DNA of 64,000 nucleotides from CAKZNE01 sp963976435 (GTDB lineage Bacteria > Bacteroidota > Bacteroidia > Flavobacteriales > Schleiferiaceae). The translations under genes and the position numbers were made by a program. The notes beneath the pieces were generated by a model, which made no database searches, was not told the DNA's origin, and saw nothing but the letters and a program-made list of their open reading frames with translations. The DNA lies in assembly GCA_963976435.1 (NCBI GenBank), contig CAXBKQ010000017.1:1-64000 (forward strand), in the 5' to 3' direction. Below, piece after piece: positions 6,317-15,390 of the stretch (positions are counted from its first letter, which is position 1; every line of letters begins with the position of its first letter).

Positions 6317-8506
6317 ATGAAAAAAATGCTATTCCTAATATCACTGTTCACCTTTACTGCACAGGCCCAAATTCAAGAAATAAACCCTATTGTAGGAAAT
6401 ACCAGTTGGCAAGATCTCCATCCAAAAAAGGAAATCTTAATAGCTACCGAAAGGGAAAGAATTAGTAGCCATTTGAATTATGTCCTTCAAATTTTAAAGA
6501 ATAGTCCGGCTACAAAGCCCAGTCTTCAAAATCAAAGAAATTTAAATATTGATCTACTGGCTAACTATATCAAGCTCGCAGAATTTCCTAGTGATGTGGA
6601 TTATCACCCTAAGCGAAGACCCTGTTTTATAGATCATTCGGGAAATATTTGCGCTGTGGGCTATTTATTAGAAAAAACAAAAAGTAGAGAGGAGGCGGAA
6701 AGAATAAATACAATTTATCAGTACGAATATCTTTTGGAAATGAAAGATACTGCCCTTCTAAAATGGCAAAAACAATCTGGTTTAAGTTTGAGTGAATTGG
6801 CAATGATTCAGCCTACTTATCGAATAGCTCCTCCAAGGCGCAGTATTTTTTATGATGAGAAAAAGAAGAAATATGGAACGAGAGATGTTTCTGGAAAGGT
6901 TTTAATAAAAGCCAAATATGATGCAATAGAATTAGGCTCCTATTCCCAAAACCTTGTTCAAGGTGGTTTGGGTACAGAAATCGTGAAATTAAAAGACAAG
7001 TGGGCCATATTAAATTCGGAAGGCAAAAAATTAACAGAGTTTAAATTTGATAAAATTGTAGGATCAAACTCCTTAGTTAAACCTGAAAATATTGGAGTTA
7101 ATTACGAATCCGATCCTAGTAATGAGTATTTGTTTGCCTATCAGGCTAAAGATCTAAGCGTTTATGATGGAAGAGGAAACTTTCTTTTTCAACTTTCAAA
7201 TAGTGAAATCACTAATTATTATGCAAATGTATTTGAGATTAAACAAAATGGACTTTATGGTTTGTTCGATCAAAGTGGAAAAGCGATTCTGCTTGTAGAA
7301 TATGATGAAATAAAAGTTTATCAAAAATCCCTTTTACCCTGCCTAATTGGAAGAATAGGTGAGAGAGGTAAAAAGGAGCCCATTATTGCAATACGGATAA
7401 AAAAGAGAGGATTGTATTCCCTTTTAAATGCAGAAATGAAAGTGGTTTTCCCTTTAAAATATCAAAGTATTCGTCACCTAGCTTCTCAACTTTGGCAGCT
7501 TGAAACTGAAAATAAAAAGTATTTGTACAGCCTCGATGGAAGAAAAATAGGGGATGCCCCTGTTCAAGAGCTGAAATCTATTGGAGATTGTAGTCAGCAA
7601 AATTTAAGAGTGAAAAGCAATTCTAAATTTGGATTGTTGAATGCAGATTTGGAATGGGTACTTCCACCAGAATACGATTATATTGAAGCCAGTTATACTT
7701 TTATTGAATTTAGAAAAGATGGACTAGCGGGCTATTTAAATCCAGATGGATCCATATTTTTAGATCGAGAATATGATTATATACATAGGAGGTCCGACGC
7801 TTCATTTTTCGTTTCTAAAAACAATCTAAAAGGTAAATTAGATGCAAAAGGAAAGGTGCTCATTCCTGTGAAGTATAAAAACCTAACCAAGCTCTACCAC
7901 GATGAAATAATGGTAGATAATTACTGCTATTATGCGGCAGAGGAGTGGGGACAATATCGAATTATTAGCCATACCGGCCAGCAAATAGGCAATCAGATAT
8001 TTGATTCAGTTTTACATGTGGGAAGAAATAGTTTTAGGGTAAAAATGGCTGGGCTTTGGTACTTTGGAAAATACAGCAATGCTGCCTTAGTTTTTCTAAA
8101 AGACTTGGCTGTTGAAGATTTTAAATGGGTAAGTCCAGGCTACTATGCCTACCAGCAAAATGGAAAATATGGACTTTGGGAAACGCAATTCTTAATTGAA
8201 GGAAAGGGAAAACTTTTTGAAGCTAAATACGATGAGATTTTAGATATAAAATTTGACAACTACCAGCGTTTCTTGATACAGCACAATGGGAAATATGGCA
8301 TTATTGATCAAAAAGGAGAAATAATTATTCCACCAGAATATGATTATTTTTTGGAGATGAAATATTCCTATAATTCTAATCAGGGGATGGCTTTAAAAAA
8401 GGCTGAACAGTGGTATTATTATTCGCTGAGAAAGGATGAAATAAAGCTGGCTCCCAAAAATCTGCTTCCAAGAATTCGAAAATTAATGGTAAAGCCTCGA
8501 GAATAA
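6317..8506 (+). CDS. Secreted WG-repeat protein
   Basis: 729 residues from the ATG at 6317 (a GTG two codons earlier is possible). Signal peptide MKKMLFLISLFTFTAQAQ. Residues about 20-170 form a non-repeated N-terminal region containing CFIDHSGNICAVGYLLE. The rest is a chain of WG (KWG) repeats of the form NGKYGLFDQSGKAILPVEYDEI, at least ten by eye, e.g. DKWAILNSEGKKL, NGLYGLFDQSGKAILL, DGLAGYLNPDGSIFL, NGKYGIIDQKGEIII. WG repeats are thought to form beta-rich binding surfaces, with no assigned enzymatic role. No T9SS tail is evident. It stands alone. Confidence 0.88.
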   Translation: MKKMLFLISLFTFTAQAQIQEINPIVGNTSWQDLHPKKEILIATERERISSHLNYVLQILKNSPATKPSLQNQRNLNIDLLANYIKLAEFPSDVDYHPKRRPCFIDHSGNICAVGYLLEKTKSREEAERINTIYQYEYLLEMKDTALLKWQKQSGLSLSELAMIQPTYRIAPPRRSIFYDEKKKKYGTRDVSGKVLIKAKYDAIELGSYSQNLVQGGLGTEIVKLKDKWAILNSEGKKLTEFKFDKIVGSNSLVKPENIGVNYESDPSNEYLFAYQAKDLSVYDGRGNFLFQLSNSEITNYYANVFEIKQNGLYGLFDQSGKAILLVEYDEIKVYQKSLLPCLIGRIGERGKKEPIIAIRIKKRGLYSLLNAEMKVVFPLKYQSIRHLASQLWQLETENKKYLYSLDGRKIGDAPVQELKSIGDCSQQNLRVKSNSKFGLLNADLEWVLPPEYDYIEASYTFIEFRKDGLAGYLNPDGSIFLDREYDYIHRRSDASFFVSKNNLKGKLDAKGKVLIPVKYKNLTKLYHDEIMVDNYCYYAAEEWGQYRIISHTGQQIGNQIFDSVLHVGRNSFRVKMAGLWYFGKYSNAALVFLKDLAVEDFKWVSPGYYAYQQNGKYGLWETQFLIEGKGKLFEAKYDEILDIKFDNYQRFLIQHNGKYGIIDQKGEIIIPPEYDYFLEMKYSYNSNQGMALKKAEQWYYYSLRKDEIKLAPKNLLPRIRKLMVKPRE

Positions 8507-8540
8507 ATTTTTAACTTATGTTCACAATATAAGGGAATAA

Positions 8541-9119
8541 TCAAAGCTTAGCTTTTCTAAGCTTTACAATCATATACCGAATTGAAAGCCCAAGTAGAAT
8601 AATCCAGGCAGCTGTACTGGTACTGCTTTTAAGAAGGCTAAATGAACTTGAAATTTTCACCAGAAAGGAACTTGGATTTCCTGTATTTTGAAGCATAAGG
8701 CTGATGCATGTATTTTCAGCATAATCGAAAATCATGGACCAAAAAGGAATTGAGATTAAAAATAAATATGGGCCTCTAAACTTAAGATTGTTTAGGATCA
8801 ATAATCGTTTTCCAAAATAATACATGGCAATTGCTAGTAAAAAAGGATAAAGGATATCAAAAAGGAAGAGCTGAGGAAACAGATAGAAACTTCTCCATTC
8901 ATCATCCAATTGAGATAATATGTAAAGAGCCTCTTCATAGCTATACCCCATGGGTCTAAGATCAAAAATTGGACTTCCAATTTTCTCATTTAAAGGTCCT
9001 ATGCTAAAGACAAACATTAAACCCAATACTCCAAAAGCGAGAATAAAAAGTGAGAGAATAAAATAGGAGCTAGGACATTTACTTTGGAAATTTACCCTTA
9101 GGAATCCTTGAATTTTCAT
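8541..9119 (-). CDS. Membrane protein with FDYAENT motif, unknown function
   Basis: 192 residues with four or five hydrophobic segments (about 20-40, 85-105, 115-135 and 160-180). The stretch PIFDLRPMGYSYEEALYILSQLDDEWRSFYLFPQL and the later FDYAENTCI are features of a widespread family of uncharacterised bacterial membrane proteins. It ends 35 bp from the stop of the WG-repeat gene (convergent); no strong terminator is visible between them. Confidence 0.7.
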   Translation of the reverse strand: MKIQGFLRVNFQSKCPSSYFILSLFILAFGVLGLMFVFSIGPLNEKIGSPIFDLRPMGYSYEEALYILSQLDDEWRSFYLFPQLFLFDILYPFLLAIAMYYFGKRLLILNNLKFRGPYLFLISIPFWSMIFDYAENTCISLMLQNTGNPSSFLVKISSSFSLLKSSTSTAAWIILLGLSIRYMIVKLRKAKL

Positions 9120-9216
9120 GGCGTATAGTTTTTAACTTGAGAAGAAAGTTTTTCTTTCTGCCAGCAAAAGTATTGGAGCTTTTTAAGCTTGCCATTAACA
9201 AATGATAAAAAGCACT

Positions 9217-9801
9217 TTAACTGCTTAATTCTTTTCGTAATCTGCTCAGAGAGATATTTGTTATTCCCAAATAGGAAGCGATATCCCTATGTGGAATGTG
9301 ATTTTCTAATGCCCTAAATTTTTCCCGAAAAATCAATAACCTTTCTTTGGCGGTGAGGCTAGCTAGTCCTATTTCCTTTTCCACCTTAGCCTGTAATTCC
9401 ATTTGTAAAACCCGATTTGCAAATTCGCGAATTTCCAAATTAGAAACCATCAAATCTTCAAATGTCTGAGCATCAATAGAGGCAAGTCTCAAATGGCTAA
9501 GAGCCCTAAAGTTTAGGAGAGACTTTCTTTCATGACTGCGAGTTTGATGCGGAGAAATAATTGATCCTGAAGTAAAAAAGGAAAGGCTAATTTCCTCCCC
9601 ATCCGGATTCAAAAGATAGCTCTTGCAAATACCCTCCAAAAGGAAGTATTCCTTATTATCCCTTTTACCCAGCTTAATAAATTCCTGAGATTTAGCAATG
9701 TTTTCCAATTTCAAATGACATGAAATTTCGGCAACAGATGCATCGCTAATAGCCAATACTGCTTGAATTATTGAGTTTAATTCTTGTTTAAATGATGCCA
9801 T
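9217..9801 (-). CDS. Crp/Fnr-family transcriptional regulator
   Basis: 194 residues: cyclic-nucleotide-binding-like beta roll at about 20-115 (FIKLGKRDNKEYFLLEGICKSYLL, then EISLSFFTSGSIISP), then a C-terminal winged helix ending HRDIASYLGITNISLSRLRKEL. No Fe-S cysteines of the Fnr type are visible, and the cNMP phosphate-binding arginine is not evident, so the ligand is unknown; such Bacteroidota proteins often act as effector-free or atypical regulators. The large PLP enzyme gene lies 26 bp upstream on the same strand, so the two may be co-transcribed. Confidence 0.85.
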   Translation of the reverse strand: MASFKQELNSIIQAVLAISDASVAEISCHLKLENIAKSQEFIKLGKRDNKEYFLLEGICKSYLLNPDGEEISLSFFTSGSIISPHQTRSHERKSLLNFRALSHLRLASIDAQTFEDLMVSNLEIREFANRVLQMELQAKVEKEIGLASLTAKERLLIFREKFRALENHIPHRDIASYLGITNISLSRLRKELSS

Positions 9802-9827
9802 TTTGGAAATTGTAGGAGGAAATCATC

Positions 9828-11669
9828 TTAAAGGGATTCAACAAATTCCTTAAATATTTTTTTATGATGATCGAGGTCCATATTTGGAGAAAGAGCAACA
9901 CGGGCTATATAGTCTTTATCGCCTTCTTTTGTTGTTCCTTGGGTTGAGGTGGCAGGGATAGTCCAATAGCAACCTTTCAATTGACCATAGCTCACACAAT
10001 ATTTACTTTCTTCCGGAATATGGGTGATCATCATATTAATCAGCTTTAGATTCAGGGCTCTTTTGTAATTTTCCCTTTCTTCATCTGTATTTCCCTTGGT
10101 TGGGAGATCAAGAGAAAAAACAGAAGGTGTAAAACCCTGCTTGGCTAATTCTTCTGAAACGAAATTGATTTTTGCTGCTGGCAATTCCTTCTGAATAAAA
10201 TTCACGAAATCGCGAGTATTCTGGTAGGCATCTTTAATTCTCTGAATCATACTGGGCATTTGCTTGGCCAATATTTCATATTGAAGAGGGGTAGCTTCAT
10301 TATCACAAATTTTCAGATGAAGCTCAATTTTTTCCAATAAGTCGGCAGCCCTATTATTTGCAACACAATATCCAGCCGTACATTTTCCTCCACTTGGAAA
10401 TTTAGAGCCGCTAACATAGGCTATAGTTTTCACCGATGAAAGAATCTCCTCCTCACCTAAAAAGTTAACATTTGGACAGAAGGTCTGGTCTAAAATGAAA
10501 ACTGGGCTTATGGCGGTCTTATTTTCTGCTGTTTTTCGAACTTTAGTTAAAACTTCCTGCAATTTTTGTAATTCAGGAACTTCAACTCTGGGATTGGTTG
10601 GAATTTCAGCAATGATAAATGCTATGGCATTTTGTGAAGCTACTTTTTCCAATACTCTATCAATACTCAAAACCATATCATTATCTCCGTCAACAGGTAA
10701 GTCTAAGACCTGCACATTTTCCAAACAAGTAGCAAGCCTTCGAGCCTGATCATTTGTACCGCCATAACAATTGGGGGGAACCAATATTTTTATATCATTT
10801 TGAGGATGCTTTTCCATGGCATCGTGAATCAATCCCATAACTATGGCATATTGCATAGATAATCCACTAGAGGCAACTATTGGTTTAGCGAAGGTTTGGG
10901 TAATGGTATTTATGGATTTTAATACGGCCGCTTTATTTTCAGCTCTGGCATTGCTACTAGGACTAATATGAATTCCAATTAATTTTTGAATAGCCTTTAG
11001 AGCATTAGCGGGTGTCATGGCAATAGTTTCCCTCCTGCGAACATGCTGAATTTCTGAAATATATTCTGTTGCCTTATTGGGATTCACCAATATTATGCTA
11101 CCTAAATCTTCCTGGAGATTTAGTAGAAAATCAAAATTTGATAGTTCTGGGAAATGGCCAATATCATTTTTAGAGCTTATTAAAATACTACTTCCATTAA
11201 AGGGCTTCGCATCTTCGGGGGCATTTACTTTCAATAGCTCAAAATGGTAGCCGTAAATACTTTTGAGAATATCCGCATGGAAAGCATTGGGCAATTCTCC
11301 GCTATAAACAATACGGGTGTTTTTAGAGTCTAAAAGATTTTTCCTTAAAACGGCTAAAATGGGAGTTATTTGTGATGAAAAGCAAATAACATTTTCGTTA
11401 GGAATATTATTTTGTTTGGCCAGAGCCCATTCTAAGACAGAAGAAAGCGGGTGACCTAGTCTTATATAATCGTAGGCTGTTGGTAATTTTTCCAATTCAA
11501 TGCTAGCCGTATTATTCTTTTGGAATAAAGTTTCAAGCTGACTCAAAAACTCACTTTTAGCCAAACTTTCATTGTAAATGTCAAGTCTGTGAGTAGTGAG
11601 ATTTAACCAATCAGAAGGAATATTTTGAATGAGATCTGAGGTGAATTGCAATACATTAGTGTTTTTCAT
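9828..11669 (-). CDS. Cys/Met-metabolism PLP enzyme with extra N-terminal half domain
   Basis: 613 residues from ATG 11669 (in-frame ATG 11693 is possible). The C-terminal ~370 residues are a full Cys/Met-metabolism type PLP domain (gamma-lyase/cystathionine synthase group): SSGLSMQYA, NCYGGT, IPTNPRVEVPEL, DQTF and the PLP lysine K423 in SGSKFPSGGK. The first ~210 residues look like a degenerate copy of the N-terminal half of the same fold (YDYIRLGHPLSSVLEWALA, ICFSSQITPILAVL), which makes the protein about 200 residues longer than usual family members. Substrate is not predictable; sulfur amino acid metabolism is most likely. Confidence 0.8.
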   Translation of the reverse strand: MKNTNVLQFTSDLIQNIPSDWLNLTTHRLDIYNESLAKSEFLSQLETLFQKNNTASIELEKLPTAYDYIRLGHPLSSVLEWALAKQNNIPNENVICFSSQITPILAVLRKNLLDSKNTRIVYSGELPNAFHADILKSIYGYHFELLKVNAPEDAKPFNGSSILISSKNDIGHFPELSNFDFLLNLQEDLGSIILVNPNKATEYISEIQHVRRRETIAMTPANALKAIQKLIGIHISPSSNARAENKAAVLKSINTITQTFAKPIVASSGLSMQYAIVMGLIHDAMEKHPQNDIKILVPPNCYGGTNDQARRLATCLENVQVLDLPVDGDNDMVLSIDRVLEKVASQNAIAFIIAEIPTNPRVEVPELQKLQEVLTKVRKTAENKTAISPVFILDQTFCPNVNFLGEEEILSSVKTIAYVSGSKFPSGGKCTAGYCVANNRAADLLEKIELHLKICDNEATPLQYEILAKQMPSMIQRIKDAYQNTRDFVNFIQKELPAAKINFVSEELAKQGFTPSVFSLDLPTKGNTDEERENYKRALNLKLINMMITHIPEESKYCVSYGQLKGCYWTIPATSTQGTTKEGDKDYIARVALSPNMDLDHHKKIFKEFVESL

Positions 11670-12276
11670 AATCTTCAATACTGGAAGAAACATCCACTTG
11701 GGATGGATTAGTTTAGAATGGAAAAAAATCGCCTTGCTCTTATAAATATATTTTGGGCTTCTTAGAATACTTCATAGTAACCCAAGAATTAAGGCTGGGC
11801 GAATTTCGTTAATTTTTAAGAAATTTTTCTTCTCAAGCTGGATGAATCTTCAATTCATTTAAGAATTTGTTTGCAATTTGAGATAAACCAAGGGCTAGTA
11901 TAAAATTCAAGGAATGAAGCCTTGGGAAGGCAGTTTTGAATAAAGGGCGATTCCATAATCAACTTTGCTGGGGCCTTGCCTTTTTAAGCAATTGAGATAT
12001 TTCATTCTTTGCCTCAAGTGCCATTTGTAATTGTGGCTCTTTTTTTAACGGACATACTAGAAATAAGAACATCAAAACTTTAAAAGTCAAAAATGCAATA
12101 TTAAGCTAATACCCAAGCCCAATTAATGCTTCAAACCCTGTTGTAGATACATGAACTGCCATAAGGCCCAAACCGATAATGGAACCGGGCAAATGGCTAA
12201 AACTGTCTATAATTCGGGCTTTGGAAATATCTGGTCAGACCGTTTATTAGTTGAATTTTCTTCAATGGAAAAGAGT
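11670..12276. other. 607-bp intergenic region with possible gene relic
   Basis: Upstream region of the PLP enzyme. A 42-codon frame without start on the minus strand (12109-12234, ending GFEALIGLGY before TAG at 12106-12108) has a membrane-protein-like composition (SFSHLPGSIIGLGLMAVHV) and could be the tail of a lost gene. Otherwise I see nothing; a plus-strand frame at 12151-12339 looks accidental. Confidence 0.4.
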
Positions 12277-13245
12277 TTATTCGATTATTTCTGCAAGTAT
12301 ACTAGCAGATTTTTGATAAGCCATTATTTCTTGTTCTAAAAAATCTTTTCTATCAATAATGCTGATCTGCCCATTTTTAATCCTAACTGGCATGCTGAGA
12401 TAAATGTTGCGGTTTAAAGAAAGAAGGGTTCGGTAATAATCATTGCTGAGCATAGAAAGCGTGATGAAATGTTCTTCATCTCCTAGGAGGTAGTCCAACA
12501 ATACTTCGGCACATTTAGAAACTCCATAGCTTGTTGCGGCCTGGGTCTCTCTGATCTGAAATGCAGCATTTTTGGTGAGATCAGCAGCTTTTTCGAGATC
12601 CTGTTTTCTGAATTTTGAATTCTTTAAAATCGCTTTTCCCTTAAAAGTAGATTGGGAATAAATAGGCACTTGAGAATTGCCATGTTCCCCTAATACCATA
12701 GTCCCAAAATCTGACGCATTGTAACCACTTAGGCTTGATAAATTATAAGCCAAGCGAACACTATCTAGGAAGGTGCCAGTACCAAAAACCCGATCACTAG
12801 GTAGTCCGCTATTTTTGTGAACAGCATTTGCAACAATATCTACAGGATTTGTGATGGCAATGATATAGGGGTTTTTTACAAAATTCCGATGCTCAAATAT
12901 CTCTTTAGACAAGGCTAGATTTTGTTTTGCAGTGGATAATCTTGAAGATCCATGAATATTAGGAATTCCTGCTGCGTAGTAAATGAAGTCGGCATTTAAA
13001 AACAGTTCTTCCTGATTTACATGTAGTTCCTTCCTATCGTAGAGCGAAATTCCATGGGCCAGATCCAGAAATGCCCCAACACTTTTGGGGTTTGTTTCCA
13101 TCACATTTAAACGAATAGGATGTTTGTTATTTAGTAGCAAAAGGGAAAGTGAAGATCCAACATAGCCAAACCCTAAAACTGTTATATTGATCTTATTTCC
13201 ACTAGTCAATTGTTCCAAGCCTATCCCATTCTTTCTATGCCTCAA
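12277..13245 (-). CDS. L-lactate/malate dehydrogenase family protein, TTG start
   Basis: About 322 residues. Rossmann NAD site VLGFGYVGSS, then AAGIPNIHGSSRLS (mobile loop with the substrate arginine region), TNPVD, LDSVRLAY (second substrate arginine) and the catalytic His in GEHGNSQVP. TNPVD and the overall pattern favour the LDH-like group, but lactate versus malate cannot be settled: the loop is divergent from typical LDH. It probably converts a 2-hydroxy acid and 2-keto acid with NAD. No ATG or GTG precedes the first beta strand; the start must be TTG (13245, 13218 or 13209). It is transcribed as a single gene. Confidence 0.82.
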   Translation of the reverse strand: MRHRKNGIGLEQLTSGNKINITVLGFGYVGSSLSLLLLNNKHPIRLNVMETNPKSVGAFLDLAHGISLYDRKELHVNQEELFLNADFIYYAAGIPNIHGSSRLSTAKQNLALSKEIFEHRNFVKNPYIIAITNPVDIVANAVHKNSGLPSDRVFGTGTFLDSVRLAYNLSSLSGYNASDFGTMVLGEHGNSQVPIYSQSTFKGKAILKNSKFRKQDLEKAADLTKNAAFQIRETQAATSYGVSKCAEVLLDYLLGDEEHFITLSMLSNDYYRTLLSLNRNIYLSMPVRIKNGQISIIDRKDFLEQEIMAYQKSASILAEIIE

Positions 13246-13590
13246 GTGATTTATTATTTGGTTTCACCTTTAGACTTTTATTTATTCCTTTTGTCACTTT
13301 TGAATTTGGATTAAGCTAGCTTAACCGTTAGACAAATCTTATCGTTATTTTCAAATTTAGGATTGTTAAGATAGGAGTTTTTCAAATTTATAAATTAAAG
13401 TTTTTTCCAATTTTTTTTACCACTTAAGCTGATTGCTGTTTTTCCGGTTTTTAAATAATCCAAAACCCGATTGGAATAATATATACTCGCTTTTCATAAA
13501 ATGGTTTGATGAATTATAATGGGATTTGAATGGAAGGCAAAAGACTTAGTTTAATGAAATCATATTAAAGTCAAGCAATTGATTTGCCAA
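13246..13590. other. 345-bp intergenic region
   Basis: AT-rich spacer between the dehydrogenase promoter side and the stop of the beta-lactamase-fold gene. I see no gene, hairpin terminator or repeat. Confidence 0.5.
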
Positions 13591-14622
13591 TCAATTATTT
13601 AGACTGGCATTCTTCCTAAAGATTTTTACAATTCTCTTATTAATTATTTCGGATAAGTTCCAATTGTATAGTTTGGGATCTGTAGTGTTATAGAATTCGA
13701 TAATTACCGCATCAATATCTTTATGGTATTTTGCAAAACTTTGATAGCCTGGAACCCAACCTGAATGTTCATATTCATAAATAGAAGTATAAATTTCCTT
13801 TTCTCCTGGGGCGAATATTGAACCATCGTTCAATGCTCTTATAAAGGTGGCTAGGTCTTTTGCCGTTGCTAGCATCCCAAAATCATCAGTTTTTAAATCC
13901 GAAGGATGGCCAATATGATACCCACTCATTACATCCTCTAAATTCACTTCATTTATGGAAGCAAAAGTTTGGTTGAGCTTTAGGGGTTTCAAAATTTGCT
14001 CTTGAATGAATTTAAAATTTTCATAGCCCAAAATTTCATCCATTATCTTATTTAGTAAAAGGTAATTCGTATTGCAATATTCATAGTCCTCCCCAGGTTT
14101 AAAGTTGGCAGCTTTGCCTTGAATTAATGCCAAACTTTCTTCAAAAGTCTCAGTGGGTGCAGCCCAAAAATTTGGAGCATCTGTATAATTGGGAACTCCA
14201 CTCCGGTGTTGCACCATCATCCTTAAGCTAATTTGATCTGAATATTGGATTTTATCGGAAAGCTGTGGTAAATAATCATGGAGAGTTTTATCAAGGGAAA
14301 GTCTTCCATCCTTCACCAACTTAGTAATGGCCACGGCTTTATACAATTTACCTATACTGGCAATCTTAAATAAGGCCTCTGGCTTAGCAGCTATCTTTGA
14401 TTCCCTATCATGCCAACCCGATGTGTAAAATTGGGGAGATTGACCTTTTTGATCTATAAGGACTATCAATCCTTCAAATCCATAATCAAGAGCATCATTG
14501 ACCTGCTGCTGTACCGTATTGGGAAGTGGTAGTATCCAAGCCTTAACCAAAATCCATGGGACAAAAAACAAGGATATTAGAGTTCCTAGTAATAATAGGA
14601 TTCTGATTTTCTTTTTCGACAT
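13591..14622 (-). CDS. Serine beta-lactamase-fold hydrolase (class C/esterase type)
   Basis: 343 residues from ATG 14622; N-terminal membrane anchor or signal segment (ILLLLGTLISLFFVPWILV, residues 7-25). Catalytic motifs of the beta-lactamase/DD-peptidase superfamily are present: SxxK in ASIGKLYK, YxN in YCNTNYL, and an HSG-like SGW near the C-terminus (EHSGWVPGYQS). The family covers class C beta-lactamases, DD-peptidases and esterases, so the substrate is open. It is followed upstream by DUF4386 and ADH genes on the same strand. Confidence 0.85.
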   Translation of the reverse strand: MSKKKIRILLLLGTLISLFFVPWILVKAWILPLPNTVQQQVNDALDYGFEGLIVLIDQKGQSPQFYTSGWHDRESKIAAKPEALFKIASIGKLYKAVAITKLVKDGRLSLDKTLHDYLPQLSDKIQYSDQISLRMMVQHRSGVPNYTDAPNFWAAPTETFEESLALIQGKAANFKPGEDYEYCNTNYLLLNKIMDEILGYENFKFIQEQILKPLKLNQTFASINEVNLEDVMSGYHIGHPSDLKTDDFGMLATAKDLATFIRALNDGSIFAPGEKEIYTSIYEYEHSGWVPGYQSFAKYHKDIDAVIIEFYNTTDPKLYNWNLSEIINKRIVKIFRKNASLNN

Positions 14623-14713
14623 AATTTGCTGAAATGAACTTTTTAAATAAATAATCAAATTGATTTATACAAAAATCATACTTCTTAATTTCCTCTATTT
14701 AGGATGGGCTATT

Positions 14714-15361
14714 TTAATTTTTCCCACCTTTCACTACCATCCAAATGGCAAGTCCTAATTCTCCAACCGTCATGGGTAAAGCTAAAATCATTTCTAAGTT
14801 TTCTGTAAACTCTGGCTCGAATTCCAATAATTTCAAAGTGCTAACCAAGCTATAAGAAATTCCCGCAATCAGAGCTAAAAGCCAAAGTATTTTGTGAATA
14901 CCACCATAGAGTTTCATAAGGTAACCTAGCAACAGAATGTGAATTCCGAAAATGATCAAACCAAAGGTCCAAATATTATGAAAGAATTGGATATTGGAAA
15001 GAATCCATTCGTCATACACGGTATTGTCTGTTAAATTCTTGAATAGAAATAAGCTAGCAAAAATAAAAATGAGGCTATAAAGAAATCTCAGCCCACCTGA
15101 GATAGCAGCCATTTTCCTATGCTGCTGAAGGAAAAATTTGTAGAAAGTATAGGAAACAATCAGATCCAGAACTTGGATAAAAATCAATCCTGCCAACATG
15201 GCGAAATAGAGGCTTTGTTTGCTTTCTATAAATTCTTGAAGGCTCATTCCTTCTTTAGCTGATGAAAATTCGGGTAGGGCATAGCCAAATACAAATCCTG
15301 CAACAAGGGCCATTATTATAATGGACCAACCAGTGAAAAGGGCAAATGATCGTTTATTCAT
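14714..15361 (-). CDS. DUF4386-type membrane protein
   Basis: 215 residues with six hydrophobic segments and the characteristic flow of DUF4386 proteins (YTFYKFFLQQHRKMAAISGGLRFLYSLIF; PMTVGELGLAIWMVVKGGK at the end). Function unknown. It starts 30 bp after the stop of the ADH gene, so the two are likely one transcript. Confidence 0.8.
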   Translation of the reverse strand: MNKRSFALFTGWSIIIMALVAGFVFGYALPEFSSAKEGMSLQEFIESKQSLYFAMLAGLIFIQVLDLIVSYTFYKFFLQQHRKMAAISGGLRFLYSLIFIFASLFLFKNLTDNTVYDEWILSNIQFFHNIWTFGLIIFGIHILLLGYLMKLYGGIHKILWLLALIAGISYSLVSTLKLLEFEPEFTENLEMILALPMTVGELGLAIWMVVKGGKN

Positions 15362-15390
15362 TTCTCTAATTTTTTGCTTATCCCTAATTC

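Noticed and set aside
12151..12339. 62-codon plus-strand frame upstream of the LDH/MDH gene end
   Set aside because: Overlaps the 3' end of the dehydrogenase gene and has a composition unlike neighbouring proteins; no support.
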